Origin: Xanthomonas euvesicatoria pv. euvesicatoria
GTDB taxonomy: Bacteria; Pseudomonadota; Gammaproteobacteria; Xanthomonadales; Xanthomonadaceae
Length of the DNA: 64,000 nt
Assembly (NCBI RefSeq): GCF_020880415.1
Contig: NZ_JAJIUJ010000105.1
Location: 123,265-187,264 of the forward strand
Reading direction: 5' to 3'
Positions 16,003 to 27,674 of the stretch are shown in pieces. Each line of letters begins with the position of its first letter. The first letter of the stretch is position 1. The notes under the pieces are model-generated. The model did not search any database, was not told the origin of the DNA, and was given only the letters and a program-made list of their open reading frames with translations. Position numbers and translations under genes: made by a program.

Positions 16003-17079
16003 ATGAACCTGGCATCTCCTCGCAAGTCCAAGTCCCCGCTGCCGGCACGCCTGGCGCGCCGACTGGTGTCGCCGCAACTGTTCGATTTCTGGGCAACCCG
16101 GCTCAACCCGTTGTGGACGCTGGAACAGCCGATGGCGCGGCTGGTCCAGCGCACCCCGGCCAGCCGGGACGCGGTGACCCTGGTGTTGCAGCCCAACGGC
16201 CACTGGCGCGGCCTGCAGGCCGGCCAGCACGTGAGCTTGGGCGTGGAGATCGACGGCCGCCGCCTGTTGCGTAGCTACAGCCCCACGGTGCAGGCCGACG
16301 GCCGGCTGGCGATCACCGTCAAGGCGATCGAGGGTGGGTTGGTGAGCCGCTTCCTGGCGCACGATGCGGCCTTGGGCACGGTGGTCTCGCTGGCCCCGGC
16401 CTTCGGCGACATGCTGCTGCCGACCACGCCTACCCCGCTCGTGCTGCTGGCCGCCGGCTCCGGCATCACGCCGATGCGTGCGTTGCTGCAGGCCGCCGCG
16501 CAAGCCGGCATGCCGATGGACGTGGACCTGCTGTATTGGGTGCGCCAGCGCGACGAAGCCTGCTTCGTCGACGAATTCGCCGCGCTGGCCGCGGCGCATC
16601 CGCGCCTGCGTGTGCAACTGCTGACCACCCGCGAAGGCGAGACTCCTGCAGAACGCGTGGACACCTATTCGTTGGACCACATTGCCGCGCTGGAGCAGCG
16701 CCATGTGATGGCCTGCGGGCCGGGTGGTTTTGTGCAGGCCGCGCGCGAACGGCTGCAGGGACGCGTGGCTGCATTTCAGGCCGAAGCCTTCAGCGTGCCG
16801 GCACTGGACCAGGCCGAGACCGGCCAGGTGCAGGTCCAACTGTCACGCAGCGGCCGTACCCTGACCCTGCCGCGCGGCCAGTCGCTGCTGGAAGGGCTGG
16901 AAGCGCAAGGCCTGCGGCCCAAACATGGCTGCCGCATGGGCATCTGCAACACCTGCGCCTGCCCGCGCCAATCCGGCACCACCCGGCACCTGCTCACCGG
17001 TGAACGCAGTAACGAACCCACCGCACAGGTGCGCCTGTGCATTAGTGCGCCAAGCACTGACCTGATCCTGGATCTGTAA
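16003..17079 (+). CDS. Ferredoxin reductase for fatty acid desaturation
   Basis: A 358-aa flavin/iron-sulfur electron carrier. The FAD-binding beta-barrel (about 40-135) contains LLRSYSPTV. The NAD(P) domain (about 140-260) begins at LLAAGSGITPMRALL and ends near MACGPGGFV. The C-terminal plant-type ferredoxin domain has the cluster ligands in GCRMGICNTCAC plus a late Cys (VRLCIS), i.e. C-x4-C-x2-C and a distal Cys. It presumably passes electrons from NADPH to the desaturase encoded 9 bp downstream. ATG 16003 is preferred; an ATG at 15985 would lie within the regulatory region. Confidence 0.9.
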   Translation: MNLASPRKSKSPLPARLARRLVSPQLFDFWATRLNPLWTLEQPMARLVQRTPASRDAVTLVLQPNGHWRGLQAGQHVSLGVEIDGRRLLRSYSPTVQADGRLAITVKAIEGGLVSRFLAHDAALGTVVSLAPAFGDMLLPTTPTPLVLLAAGSGITPMRALLQAAAQAGMPMDVDLLYWVRQRDEACFVDEFAALAAAHPRLRVQLLTTREGETPAERVDTYSLDHIAALEQRHVMACGPGGFVQAARERLQGRVAAFQAEAFSVPALDQAETGQVQVQLSRSGRTLTLPRGQSLLEGLEAQGLRPKHGCRMGICNTCACPRQSGTTRHLLTGERSNEPTAQVRLCISAPSTDLILDL

Positions 17080-17088
17080 GGAATCTTC

Positions 17089-18210
17089 ATGAGCCGAGTC
17101 CATAACCGTGCCCTGTCCGCTGCCGAACTGCAGTCTTTCGGCGACGAACTCGATGCCATCCGCGCGCGCGTGCTGAGCCAGGTGGGCGCCGCCGATGCGC
17201 GCTACATCCGCCGCATCGTGGCCGCCGTGCGCTGGACCGGCGTGGCCGGTCGTGCGCTGCTGTTCCTGGGTGCGTTCGTGCACAGCGTGCTGGTTCCGGC
17301 ATGGATCGCCGGCGTGCTGCTGCTGGCGTTGTCCAAGATCCTGGAGAACATGGAGCTGGGCCATAACGTCATGCACGGCCAGTACGACTGGATGGGCGAC
17401 CCGCAGCTCAACGGCAACACCTACGAGTGGGACATCGTTGCCACCGGCGACAACTGGCGCAAGACGCACAACTTCAAGCACCACACCTACACCAACGTGC
17501 GCGGCATGGACGACGACATCGGCTACGGCCTGCTGCGCATCTTCCCCGAGCAGCGCTGGCGCCCGTTCTACCTGCTGCAGCCCTTCATTGCGGTGGTGTT
17601 CGCGCTGCTGTTCGAATGGGGCGTGGCGATCCAGGACCTGCGCCTGGGCCGTTGGTTCGCCGGCAAGATGAAGGCGGCCGAACTGCGTGCCTCGTTCCTG
17701 CCGGTCGGCCGCAAGATGGGCCGCCAGATGCTCAAGGACTACATCGTGTTTCCGCTGCTGGCCGGCCCGTTCTTCCTGACGGTGTTGCTGGGCAACCTGG
17801 CGGCCAACGTGCTGCGTAGCATCTGGACCTTCGTGATCATCTTCTGCGGCCACTTCACGGCCGATGCGGAAGTGTTTCCGAAGGAATCCATCCGCAACGA
17901 ATCGCGTGGCCACTGGTATCTGCGTCAGCTGCGTGGTTCGTCCAACCTGACCGGCGGCAAGCTGATGAACGTGCTGTCGGGTAACCTGAGCCACCAGATC
18001 GAGCATCACTTCTATCCGGACCTGCCGGCCAACCGCTATGCGCAGATCGCTGTCGAAGTGAAGCAGGTCTGTGTGCGCTACGGCCAGCACTACAACACCG
18101 GCTCGCTGCCGCGCCAGTTCGGCCAGGTGATGTGGCGAATCGTGCGCCATGCCTTCCCGAGCCGGCCCAAGCCGGTGCGGCAGAGCAGCGCTGCATTGCA
18201 GGGCGCGTGA
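17089..18210 (+). CDS. Membrane fatty acid desaturase (DesA/DesB-like acyl-CoA desaturase)
   Basis: A 373-aa integral membrane di-iron enzyme that introduces a cis double bond into acyl chains. The three histidine boxes are present in order: ELGHNVMHGQYDW, KTHNFKHHTYTN and LSHQIEHHFYPD. Hydrophobic segments flank them (AGRALLFLGAFVHSVLVPAWI; NAIVVFALLF-like region; LLAGPFFLTVLLGNLAANVL). It is 9 bp downstream of its reductase, with TAAGGAA as ribosome binding site, and a terminator follows. Expression is probably controlled by the divergent FabR-like repressor to adjust membrane fluidity. Confidence 0.92.
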   Translation: MSRVHNRALSAAELQSFGDELDAIRARVLSQVGAADARYIRRIVAAVRWTGVAGRALLFLGAFVHSVLVPAWIAGVLLLALSKILENMELGHNVMHGQYDWMGDPQLNGNTYEWDIVATGDNWRKTHNFKHHTYTNVRGMDDDIGYGLLRIFPEQRWRPFYLLQPFIAVVFALLFEWGVAIQDLRLGRWFAGKMKAAELRASFLPVGRKMGRQMLKDYIVFPLLAGPFFLTVLLGNLAANVLRSIWTFVIIFCGHFTADAEVFPKESIRNESRGHWYLRQLRGSSNLTGGKLMNVLSGNLSHQIEHHFYPDLPANRYAQIAVEVKQVCVRYGQHYNTGSLPRQFGQVMWRIVRHAFPSRPKPVRQSSAALQGA

Positions 18211-18240
18211 TCGGATTGCGCAACGCATGATCGACATCGA

Positions 18241-18265
18241 AAGGCCGCCAATGGCGGCCTTTTTG
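18241..18265 (+). terminator. Intrinsic terminator of the desaturase operon
   Basis: Stem AAGGCCGCC / GGCGGCCTT with an AAT loop and a following T-run, 30 bases after the desaturase stop. It also lies at the 3' side of the converging EAL gene. Confidence 0.8.
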
Positions 18266-18274
18266 TTGCCGGGT

Positions 18275-19837
18275 TCATTGTGTCGCGCTGCGTGCCTGTG
18301 CGTAGTAGGCGATGAAACCAGTGGCCGGCAACGCGCGCGAGAACAGCCAGCCCTGCGCCAGATCCACGCCATGGGCGCGCAGATAATCGAGCTGTTCCTG
18401 CCGCTCGACTCCTTCGGCGATGGTGCGCAGCCGTAGCGTCTTGGCCATCTCGATGATGTGCGCGGTCACGGCGCTGGTGGCCGAGTGGGTGCCGATGGTG
18501 TCCACGAACGACTTGTCGATCTTCAACGCGTCCAGCGGCAGGCCCTGCAGATACTGCAGGCTCGAATAGCCGGTGCCGAAATCGTCGATGGAGACCGTAT
18601 GGCCGGCACCGCGCAGATGGGTGATGGTGGTGCGTGCCGCATCGATGTCCATCAGGCTACGTTCGGTCGCCTCCACCCACAGCTGGCCGCTGTCCACGCC
18701 GGTGCCCCGCAACGCTTGCGCCAGCACGCCCTGCACGCGGCCGCTCTTGATGTCGTCGGCGGAGACATTGATGGCCACGTGCAGCGCTGGATCGGCGGCC
18801 AGGGTGGGGCCGAGTTCGCGGATGACTTCGGCCACCACCAGATCGGTGATCGGCAGGATCAGGCCGCTTTGTTCGGCCAGCGGGATGAAGGCGTCCGGCG
18901 GCACCAGCACGCCGTCGGGCTGCTGCCAGCGCACCAGCGCTTCGGCACCGACGCAGGCACCGCTGTCGAGCGCGATGATCGGTTGGTAGTGCACGATGAA
19001 CTCGCCACGCTGCACGGCGATCTCCAGCCGCGCCAGTGGCGACAGCCGCCGCCGCGAGACCCACAGCACTGCACCGACCAGCAGCAGCGCCACTGCAATG
19101 CCGACCGGTACCAGCTGCAACCGTGCCGCCGCCAGCGGCCCGCGCAGATAGGCCACCGGTTCGGTGACCACCGCGGCCCAGTCGCCACGACGGTCGCGCC
19201 CGAACAACACCTGCGACAGCAAGAGGTCGCCCGGCTCACGCGTGGCTGGGGGGTCGGTCAGCAAGCGTTCGGCGGCGGTACCGGTGCTGCTGAGGATCTG
19301 CCCGTCCGGCGTGCCGATCGCCAGTTGCAGGCCAGGCGGAATATTGATGTCGGCCAGCGTGTCGGGGTTGATCAGGGCGTTGTAGTCGCCCAGTTGCAGC
19401 GCCATCAGCGGACGCTGCGGATTGGCCAACGGCAGCAGCCGCGTGGTCACCGCGATGCCGCGCTTGACCACGAAATCGGCGGTGCGCTGCGGAATGGTAT
19501 TGCGCAGTTGGCCCCATGAGGTGCAGCTGAGGCGACCTTGTTGAAACCGTCCCAGCTCGACGATGTAGTGGCTGGTCAGCACCAGGGCGCGCATCTGTGC
19601 CAGGTGCGGAGGCGAGCACGGTGGCAACCGCGAGGCGGCCATGCTCAACAATGCCCCATGCGCCTCGTCGAAGGCGGTTTCAGTGCGCCGGATCGACAGC
19701 GCAGCCAGCTGGCTCAGCCTGCCCTCTTCGCGCGCCAAGGCCAGCCGCCAGGCCAGGTAGTAGGACAGGCCGATCGGCAGCGTTGCGCTCAGCAACACCA
19801 GCAGCACGGTGACACTGATGATGCGTTGGCGCTTCAC
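18275..19837 (-). CDS. CSS-motif EAL-domain cyclic-di-GMP phosphodiesterase
   Basis: A 520-aa inner-membrane protein. TM1 is about residues 7-30. The periplasmic region (about 31-235) contains a CSS motif core (LSCTSWG near residue 105) as in redox-controlled PDEs such as E. coli PdeC. TM2 is about 238-260 (VGIAVALLLVGAVLWV). The EAL domain (about 270-510) has GAEALVRW, the metal/catalytic stretches AINVSADDI, VEATERSLM, SIDDFGTGYSSL, KIDKSFV and TIAEGVERQEQLDYL, so it should hydrolyse c-di-GMP. No GGDEF domain. The start is GTG at 19837. It converges on the desaturase operon. Confidence 0.92.
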   Translation of the reverse strand: MKRQRIISVTVLLVLLSATLPIGLSYYLAWRLALAREEGRLSQLAALSIRRTETAFDEAHGALLSMAASRLPPCSPPHLAQMRALVLTSHYIVELGRFQQGRLSCTSWGQLRNTIPQRTADFVVKRGIAVTTRLLPLANPQRPLMALQLGDYNALINPDTLADINIPPGLQLAIGTPDGQILSSTGTAAERLLTDPPATREPGDLLLSQVLFGRDRRGDWAAVVTEPVAYLRGPLAAARLQLVPVGIAVALLLVGAVLWVSRRRLSPLARLEIAVQRGEFIVHYQPIIALDSGACVGAEALVRWQQPDGVLVPPDAFIPLAEQSGLILPITDLVVAEVIRELGPTLAADPALHVAINVSADDIKSGRVQGVLAQALRGTGVDSGQLWVEATERSLMDIDAARTTITHLRGAGHTVSIDDFGTGYSSLQYLQGLPLDALKIDKSFVDTIGTHSATSAVTAHIIEMAKTLRLRTIAEGVERQEQLDYLRAHGVDLAQGWLFSRALPATGFIAYYAQARSATQ

Positions 19838-20216
19838 CTCACCACCTGCGACGGCTGTGCTGCCGGTTCACGCATGGCTCCTCGAGAAATGCCGCCAGCG
19901 CAGGCTTGGGCAGATGGAAGGTGCACGCCAACCGGGTACGCGCGAACGGCGCACGTAGCGATTGGTGACGCACGGCATTGATTGATGAGGCTGCACGTCG
20001 CGAATGTACGACACACGCGTGCATTGCGCGCGTTTGCGGAGCGAAGCGGCTGTGATTTTTTTCCGATCGTCCTGCGTCGCATCCTGGCAGTCGGGGCCGC
20101 CTGCGGATTCACGCCACTGCACGCACTACCGCGCTACGGTCGGATCGTCTGCGCTCCCGCCCGGGAGCGGCGGGACAACGGTCCCACGCAAGGCGCTTTC
20201 ACTGGAGGAATCACGC

Positions 20217-20393
20217 ATGACAACGCAGAAAGAACGCGTCGGCGGCACCGATGCGGTGCCGATCTTCAAGATGCAGGAAACAACACGCGACGGCGAGCTG
20301 ACCAAGTACGTGGTCGGCGATACCGGCGTGGCCTTCGACAGCCTGGAAGGTGCACAGGCCGCTGCCAGGGATCTCGGCACGCTCGACGATTGA
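20217..20393 (+). CDS. 58-aa small soluble hypothetical protein
   Basis: A short ORF beginning at ATG 20217 with a good GGAGG site (about 20204-20208). The protein is hydrophilic and ordered-looking: IFKMQETTRDGELTKYVVGD, then GVAFDSLEGAQAAARDLG, giving a beta-strand pair followed by a helix. This layout and the clean codon use argue for a real gene; the ORF continues upstream only with nonsense composition. Family not recognised; no neighbours in the same orientation suggest an operon. Confidence 0.65.
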   Translation: MTTQKERVGGTDAVPIFKMQETTRDGELTKYVVGDTGVAFDSLEGAQAAARDLGTLDD

Positions 20394-20616
20394 GAGGACG
20401 AGCGCTGGCCTGCGCGATGGAACGGCTAGGCCAGTGCGCTGGGTCGCCATGGCCGTGGACATGGCGATTGCGTCGGTGGGCGACTGTCGTCTGGCTGGTC
20501 GTTGAGAGCATCGCGTGCCTGTCGTCCCTTGGTCGGTGCCTCGATGCGACCGGGGTTGCAGGCGCGACGGTGCTGCCGTTGCCGGTTTGACCAGTTCCCC
20601 AACCAGCCGGGGTCGC

Positions 20617-21126
20617 CTACGGAAGCGGTTGCTCGGTCAGCCGCCCGGTATGCGGGGTGTGGATCAGTGGCGCCAGGTCGAAGCCCTGTTCGCGCGCATG
20701 CGCCAGATAGGCCTGGGCGATGTTTTCGTCCAGCTGCGGCAAGCGTGCCAGTAGCCAGAGGTACTTGCGATCCGGGCTGCCGACCAGTGCAGCGGTGTAA
20801 TCGGCATCGATGCGCATCACCCAATAGTCACCCTTGGTGAAAGGGATCCAGCGCAGACCTTCGGGCAAGAAGGTCACTTCCAGGCGGCTGTGCGTGTCGT
20901 CGATGGCGCGCGCCTGGCCGATCGCTTCTTCCAGCTCGCCTTCCGCGGTGAAGCAGCGATTTTGGACGCGCACGCTGCCGTCCTCTTCCAGGGTGTAGTG
21001 CGCCGACACATCGGTGCAGTCGGCATCCTCGAAGCGGGTCGGCAGGCGGGCGATTTCGTACCACGTGCCCAGGTAGCGATTCAGATCCAGCGAAGGGACC
21101 GTGGCGAGTTCGGGATGGTGGCTCAT
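20617..21126 (-). CDS. blc: Bacterial lipocalin (Blc-like), apparently without a signal peptide
   Basis: A 169-aa lipocalin. The hallmark is LNRYLGTWYEIARLPTRFE near the N-terminus. The barrel strands continue with TDVSAHYTLEEDGSVRVQNRCF, LEVTFLPEGLRWIPFTKGDYWVMRID and the conserved KYLWLLARLP. Blc proteins of enterobacteria are outer-membrane lipoproteins that bind lysophospholipids; here the ATG at 21126 gives MSHHPELATVP without a lipobox. An upstream in-frame extension (to 21360) also shows no convincing signal sequence. It may be cytoplasmic, or the true start may differ. Confidence 0.85.
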   Translation of the reverse strand: MSHHPELATVPSLDLNRYLGTWYEIARLPTRFEDADCTDVSAHYTLEEDGSVRVQNRCFTAEGELEEAIGQARAIDDTHSRLEVTFLPEGLRWIPFTKGDYWVMRIDADYTAALVGSPDRKYLWLLARLPQLDENIAQAYLAHAREQGFDLAPLIHTPHTGRLTEQPLP

Positions 21127-21465
21127 ACAGGCCTCTGCACAATGGAGTGGCGCCTGTTGTACGTGTAGCGCCATGAAATGCATGTTGGGATGTGGCGCCA
21201 GCGGTCGTGCAGCGAGGGCGGGCGTCCGCGAGGGCACCGGCTCGGTGCGCACGGCCGGTTGGCACGATGTCGCTCGTGGGCCGATGCCGCGCGAGCGATC
21301 AATTGGCTGCATCCGATGAACTCCGTGGCGGCGAATGAGGTTGCGCACCGACATCGACACCGAAACCGAAACGATGCCCTGACAATGCGGGCGCTTTGCG
21401 GTACCAAGGTGTCACGCCAGCGGATGGCGTGCGAATCGCGCGCGCCTGTCGACCTGCCGAGCACG
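21127..21465. other. Intergenic region, no gene recognised
   Basis: About 340 bases between the lipocalin and comM, both on the minus strand. No supported ORF, repeat or strong hairpin. The lipocalin promoter is expected here. Confidence 0.4.
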
Positions 21466-23808
<2,343 letters not shown>

Positions 23809-24285
23809 GTTCGCAACGCGGCGCCCGCTGCTTGCCGGATGTGCGGTGGGTGGTGAGGGGTTTGCTGCCCTCTGCCGGCGCAACGACGATGCCCGGGCCA
23901 CGTATTGCTGAGCCAGCGCCGCTGCTAGTGGCGCTGGATCAGGCGCATTGCAGGCATTGCACGGCTCACAGGAACCCGACCGCCCAAGTTCTGCGGCGCG
24001 CCACCTGCGCTGACTGCGTTGGCTGTGGCGCGCATCACCGCGGCTGATGCACGGCTGGGTGCATCCGCGCCAGGCCGCTCTCAGGCGCAAACGCCCCACT
24101 TTTCATACCATTTCAATACCGCCATGTATCGCTGCCGCACCTTTCTGGATTGCGATCCAGAAACAGGCTGAAGTCACCGCGCGGCAGCCTAGCGCTGGCC
24201 AGAATGGAAATCCCGGCCGCGCTTGTCGCCGCCGCCCGACTTGCCTACTCTAGGGCGTAGTACCATTCCAATACCGGAGTTCGAG
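23809..24285 (+). promoter_or_regulatory. Long leader region of the GH84 gene with two 15-bp elements
   Basis: A 477-base stretch without a credible gene. It contains TACCATTTCAATACC at 24106-24120 and TACCATTCCAATACC at 24261-24275, 14 of 15 bases identical and about 155 bp apart. The second copy directly abuts GGAG, the ribosome binding site of the beta-N-acetylglucosaminidase gene. This looks like an operator pair for a GntR/LacI-type repressor of N-acetylglucosamine genes (inference). Confidence 0.5.
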
Positions 24286-26271
24286 ATGAAGCCACGCAAC
24301 AGTACGCCGGGCGTGCGCCTGCTTTCGGTATTGGTGGCGTTGGGCCTGGCTGCTCCGGCGTTGGCACAGGCCGTGACCGAACCGGTCACCCAGCCGGCGA
24401 TCTATCCGACGCCGGTCTCGATCACGCTGGATGGCGCAACCGTGACCTTGGGCCGCTCGGTGGTGCTGGTGGTCGCCCCTGGCGCGGACAAGGCCACGGT
24501 GGCGCTGGTGCGCCGCATTCTCGACAGCGCCGGCGTCACCAAGATTGCGACCGCCACACGCCTGCCTGCCGCGCTGGACCGCCCGCACATCGTGCTCGGC
24601 ACCGGCGATGCGGCAGTGGTGCGCGATGCGCTGACGCGCAGCAAGGCGACCCAGGACACCCATAAGGAAGGCTACACGTTGGCCAGCGTCGCGCTCGATC
24701 GCGGCAGCCTGATCACGCTGGCCGGCCACGACGACGATGGCCTGTTCCATGCGGCGCAGACGCTGCGGCAGCTGGTCGAGCGGCCGGCCATCCCGACGTT
24801 GACGATCCAGGATTACCCGGCCATGCCGATCCGCGGCACCATCGAAGGCTTCTACGGCGCGCCGTGGTCGATGAGCGATCGCAGCAAGCACATCGATTTC
24901 CTCGCCCGCACCAAGGCCAACACCTTCATCTATAGCCCCAAGGACGACCCTTACGCGCGCGATCGCTGGCGCGAGCCGTACCCGAGGGCGACCTTGAAGG
25001 CGCTTGGCCAGCTGGCCGCTACCGCCAAGCGCAATCACGTCGATTTCGTCTATGCGATTTCGCCTGGCCCCACCGTGTGCTTCTCCGATCCGGCCGATGC
25101 CAAGGCCTTGTTGCGCAAGTTCGATGCGTTCCGTGCGCTGGGCGTGCGCAGCTTCTACGTGGCGCTGGACGATATCGAATACACCAAGTGGAATTGCGAA
25201 CGCGACAAGACCACCTTTGGCGAGTCCGGCGCGCAGGCGGCCGGTATCGCGCAGTCGCATCTGCTCAATCTGGTGCAGGCCGATCTGGTCGCGCGCCACG
25301 ATGCGGCCGCTGAACTCATCATGGTGCCGACCGAGTACTACGACGCCAAAGAGAGCCCGTACAAGGAAGCCTTGCGCAAGCATCTTGACCCGAAGATCGT
25401 GGTGCAGTGGACCGGCACCGATGTGGTGCCGCCGGCTATTTCCATTCCCGATGCGCGCGCGGCCACCAAGGCGTTCGGTCGCAAGACGCTGTTGTGGGAC
25501 AACTACCCGGTCAACGATTTCGAAACGTCGGCCGGGCGCCTGCTGATGGCGCCGTATGCGCGGCGCGAGGCGGGTCTGTCGGCCGAGTTGTCGGGCATCG
25601 TCTCCAACCCGATGAACCAGGAAGCGCCCAGCCGCGTCGCGGTGATGGGTGTGACCGCGTTCGCCTGGAACGACAAAGACTACGACGCGCAACGCACCTG
25701 GCATGCGGCGGCGCGCGATCTGGCCGGCGGCGATGCGCGCGTGGCTGCGGCCTTGCTGACCTTCTTCGACACCCAGCATCTGGCGCCAACCTTTGGCAGC
25801 CAGCCGTGGCAGGAACAGGCTCCACGCTTGAAGGCCGTGCTCGATCATGTGCGCGAGGCAATCGCGCTTGGCGATGCGGCAACGCGCACGGAGGCGATTG
25901 CCGAACTGGCACGCGCTGCCGACGAACTGGCTGCGGCACCGCAGATCATCCGCGACGGCGTCGCCGACAAGGGCTTTGCCGAGCAATCGCGTCCCTGGCT
26001 GGAGGCAATGGAGGATTGGGGCCAGGCCCTGCAGAAGACGGCAGCCGGGCTGGATGCGGCAAATCGCGGCCACACGCAGGCGCCGGCCTTGTTTGCCGAG
26101 GCGGCTGCGATCGCCGCCGTCGCAAGCCAGATCCCAACGATTCCCGGCGCCACGCGCTTCGGCGGCCCGGTCAAGCTCGCTGACGGCGTGCTCGACCGCT
26201 TCATCGCGCAAGCGCCGCGCTTGATCGCCTATCGCGTGCCGGCGGTTGCCGACTCGGCAGCAGCAAAGTGA
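24286..26271 (+). CDS. Secreted GH84-family beta-N-acetylglucosaminidase
   Basis: A 661-aa enzyme. Signal peptide 1-28 (VLVALGLAAPALAQA). Residues about 40-180 form a GH20/GH84-type N-terminal domain with HIVLGTGDAA. The catalytic TIM barrel (about 185-480) starts RGTIEGFYGAPWS, includes KDDPYARDRWREPYP, and has the GH84 catalytic aspartate pair Asp295-Asp296 in VALDDIEYTKWN, then WTGTDVVPP and WDNYPVNDF. The rest is helical. GH84 enzymes remove terminal or O-linked GlcNAc by substrate-assisted catalysis. In a Xanthomonas-like plant pathogen it probably works in periplasmic breakdown of GlcNAc-containing glycans. ATG 24286 fits the signal peptide. Confidence 0.9.
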   Translation: MKPRNSTPGVRLLSVLVALGLAAPALAQAVTEPVTQPAIYPTPVSITLDGATVTLGRSVVLVVAPGADKATVALVRRILDSAGVTKIATATRLPAALDRPHIVLGTGDAAVVRDALTRSKATQDTHKEGYTLASVALDRGSLITLAGHDDDGLFHAAQTLRQLVERPAIPTLTIQDYPAMPIRGTIEGFYGAPWSMSDRSKHIDFLARTKANTFIYSPKDDPYARDRWREPYPRATLKALGQLAATAKRNHVDFVYAISPGPTVCFSDPADAKALLRKFDAFRALGVRSFYVALDDIEYTKWNCERDKTTFGESGAQAAGIAQSHLLNLVQADLVARHDAAAELIMVPTEYYDAKESPYKEALRKHLDPKIVVQWTGTDVVPPAISIPDARAATKAFGRKTLLWDNYPVNDFETSAGRLLMAPYARREAGLSAELSGIVSNPMNQEAPSRVAVMGVTAFAWNDKDYDAQRTWHAAARDLAGGDARVAAALLTFFDTQHLAPTFGSQPWQEQAPRLKAVLDHVREAIALGDAATRTEAIAELARAADELAAAPQIIRDGVADKGFAEQSRPWLEAMEDWGQALQKTAAGLDAANRGHTQAPALFAEAAAIAAVASQIPTIPGATRFGGPVKLADGVLDRFIAQAPRLIAYRVPAVADSAAAK

Positions 26272-26474
26272 TGGGGGAGTGCAATAACACAGCGACGCGC
26301 ATCGGGAATTGCTCGCGTCGCTGTGCCTGCAAATGCGGGAGCGCCATTGCCACTGCATCGCAGCACCCGGCATGGCGCGCTGGAAGGACGTCTGTGCTGC
26401 AGATCAAACCGACGACATCAGCGCAGTAGCTGGGCGTAACGGTGTGCCCAGCCGCCGTTAGCCAGCAGCGCTGA

Positions 26475-27131
26475 TCACGCCTTGCCTTTCAAACGCCGAT
26501 ATAGCCGCTTCCAGCCGCTGCGAATCGCATGCACCCAGCGCGGTTCGGCACTGCGGGCCGATTCGTCGGCAGTCGGTGCGATGCCGGCAAGGCGCTGGCG
26601 CATTTTCTGAAAATTGGCCACGTCGCTGCGCTGCAGCTGACGCGCCAGCGTGCCGCGCCGCAGCCAGCGCGGAAATCGCCACGCGGAGGTGAAATCGATC
26701 AGCACCGGCACGCCGGCACTGACCACCACATTGGTGCCGTGCAGATCGTTATGGGTGATGCCGAACGCATGCAGCCTGCGCAGCGCCTGCTGCAATTGCT
26801 GGAAGACCTCCTGGCCCACGACGGTGCTGGCGCTGAGCGTGTCGCCTGGAATGAATTCCATGCCCAGCGCCAGCCCGCCCAGCGTGCCGAGCAAGGCCGG
26901 TGCATGCCGCCAACCCTGCAACTGCCGCAGCATCCTGGCCTCGTGGCGCACCATGAGCCGGGCGATCGGCGACAACAGCGTGCGGCGATAGCGGCCGTAG
27001 TCCTTGACCACTGCCGGTTGCCCGTTCACATGGGTGCGGTAGACGTCCGGCTCGAGCAGCCGGGTGCCTTGCTTGAGCAGAACGGGAGTGACGAGGTGCA
27101 GGCTGGACACGTCCAGCGGCTGGTAGTGCAT
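26475..27131 (-). CDS. InaA/RIO-like lipopolysaccharide-kinase-family protein
   Basis: A 218-aa small kinase-fold protein. A Lys in AVVKDYGRYRRTLLSP is the probable ATP-binding lysine. The catalytic loop reads HNDLHGTNVVVS and the metal-binding motif LIDFTSAWRF replaces canonical DFG with DFT, as in WaaP/InaA/RIO-like kinases. The C-terminal about 50 residues are basic. Members phosphorylate LPS core heptose or unknown targets; the actual substrate is not deducible. Start ATG 27131. An AT-rich stretch (about 27220-27265) lies 90 bp upstream and may hold its promoter. Confidence 0.8.
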   Translation of the reverse strand: MHYQPLDVSSLHLVTPVLLKQGTRLLEPDVYRTHVNGQPAVVKDYGRYRRTLLSPIARLMVRHEARMLRQLQGWRHAPALLGTLGGLALGMEFIPGDTLSASTVVGQEVFQQLQQALRRLHAFGITHNDLHGTNVVVSAGVPVLIDFTSAWRFPRWLRRGTLARQLQRSDVANFQKMRQRLAGIAPTADESARSAEPRWVHAIRSGWKRLYRRLKGKA

Positions 27132-27674
27132 GGCAGTTCTCCAGACCTTGGCGGCGCGGAGCTGTCACGCGTTGCGCAGGTTCACGGTGATCGCGAGGGT
27201 CGGTCTGCCCAATTTTAGAACTTGTGAGTATGGAAATTATATTTATTTAACAAATGAAATGTTCCGGGAGTGGAACAGCTTTTGGAATCAGGTGTTTGGC
27301 GGACCCCACCAGGATCGGCATGTGCCAGCGAATGCATGCAAACCTGCCACCCCAGGCCATGGTGTCGTTCCGCCAGCGTTGCGTCCTGCTTCAAGATAGG
27401 CGCTGTCAGCGCAACACGGCGTGTGGTGGCGGTCACGCCGCTTCTTGACAGCGATTGAGACTCCAGACACTGTGCCGGCTGCGGTCAGGGGGCTGCAGCA
27501 CGCGTTAACACGGGCACGCTCTTCGAGCGTCGCCTGCATCGATGTCGTACGACATCCGGTGATGCCGGGTGCGCCTCCGAATGCGACCGCAACTGCGCCA
27601 CTTCCAGACGCCGTCAGGTGCCACCTGCGTGCGCAAGGATGCGGAAACGATGGAGTACGACTCATGGGGATGCA
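27132..27674. other. Divergent intergenic region with AT-rich island
   Basis: About 540 bases between the minus-strand kinase gene and the plus-strand outer-membrane gene. It includes an unusually AT-rich stretch around 27217-27265 in an otherwise GC-rich sequence. No ORF with credible codon use was found. Confidence 0.45.

Noticed and set aside
24250..26373. A 707-codon minus-strand ORF covering the whole GH84 gene
   Set aside because: It is antisense to a clear enzyme with signal peptide and catalytic motifs. It is Arg/His/Gln-rich, the usual reflection of GC-rich codon use.
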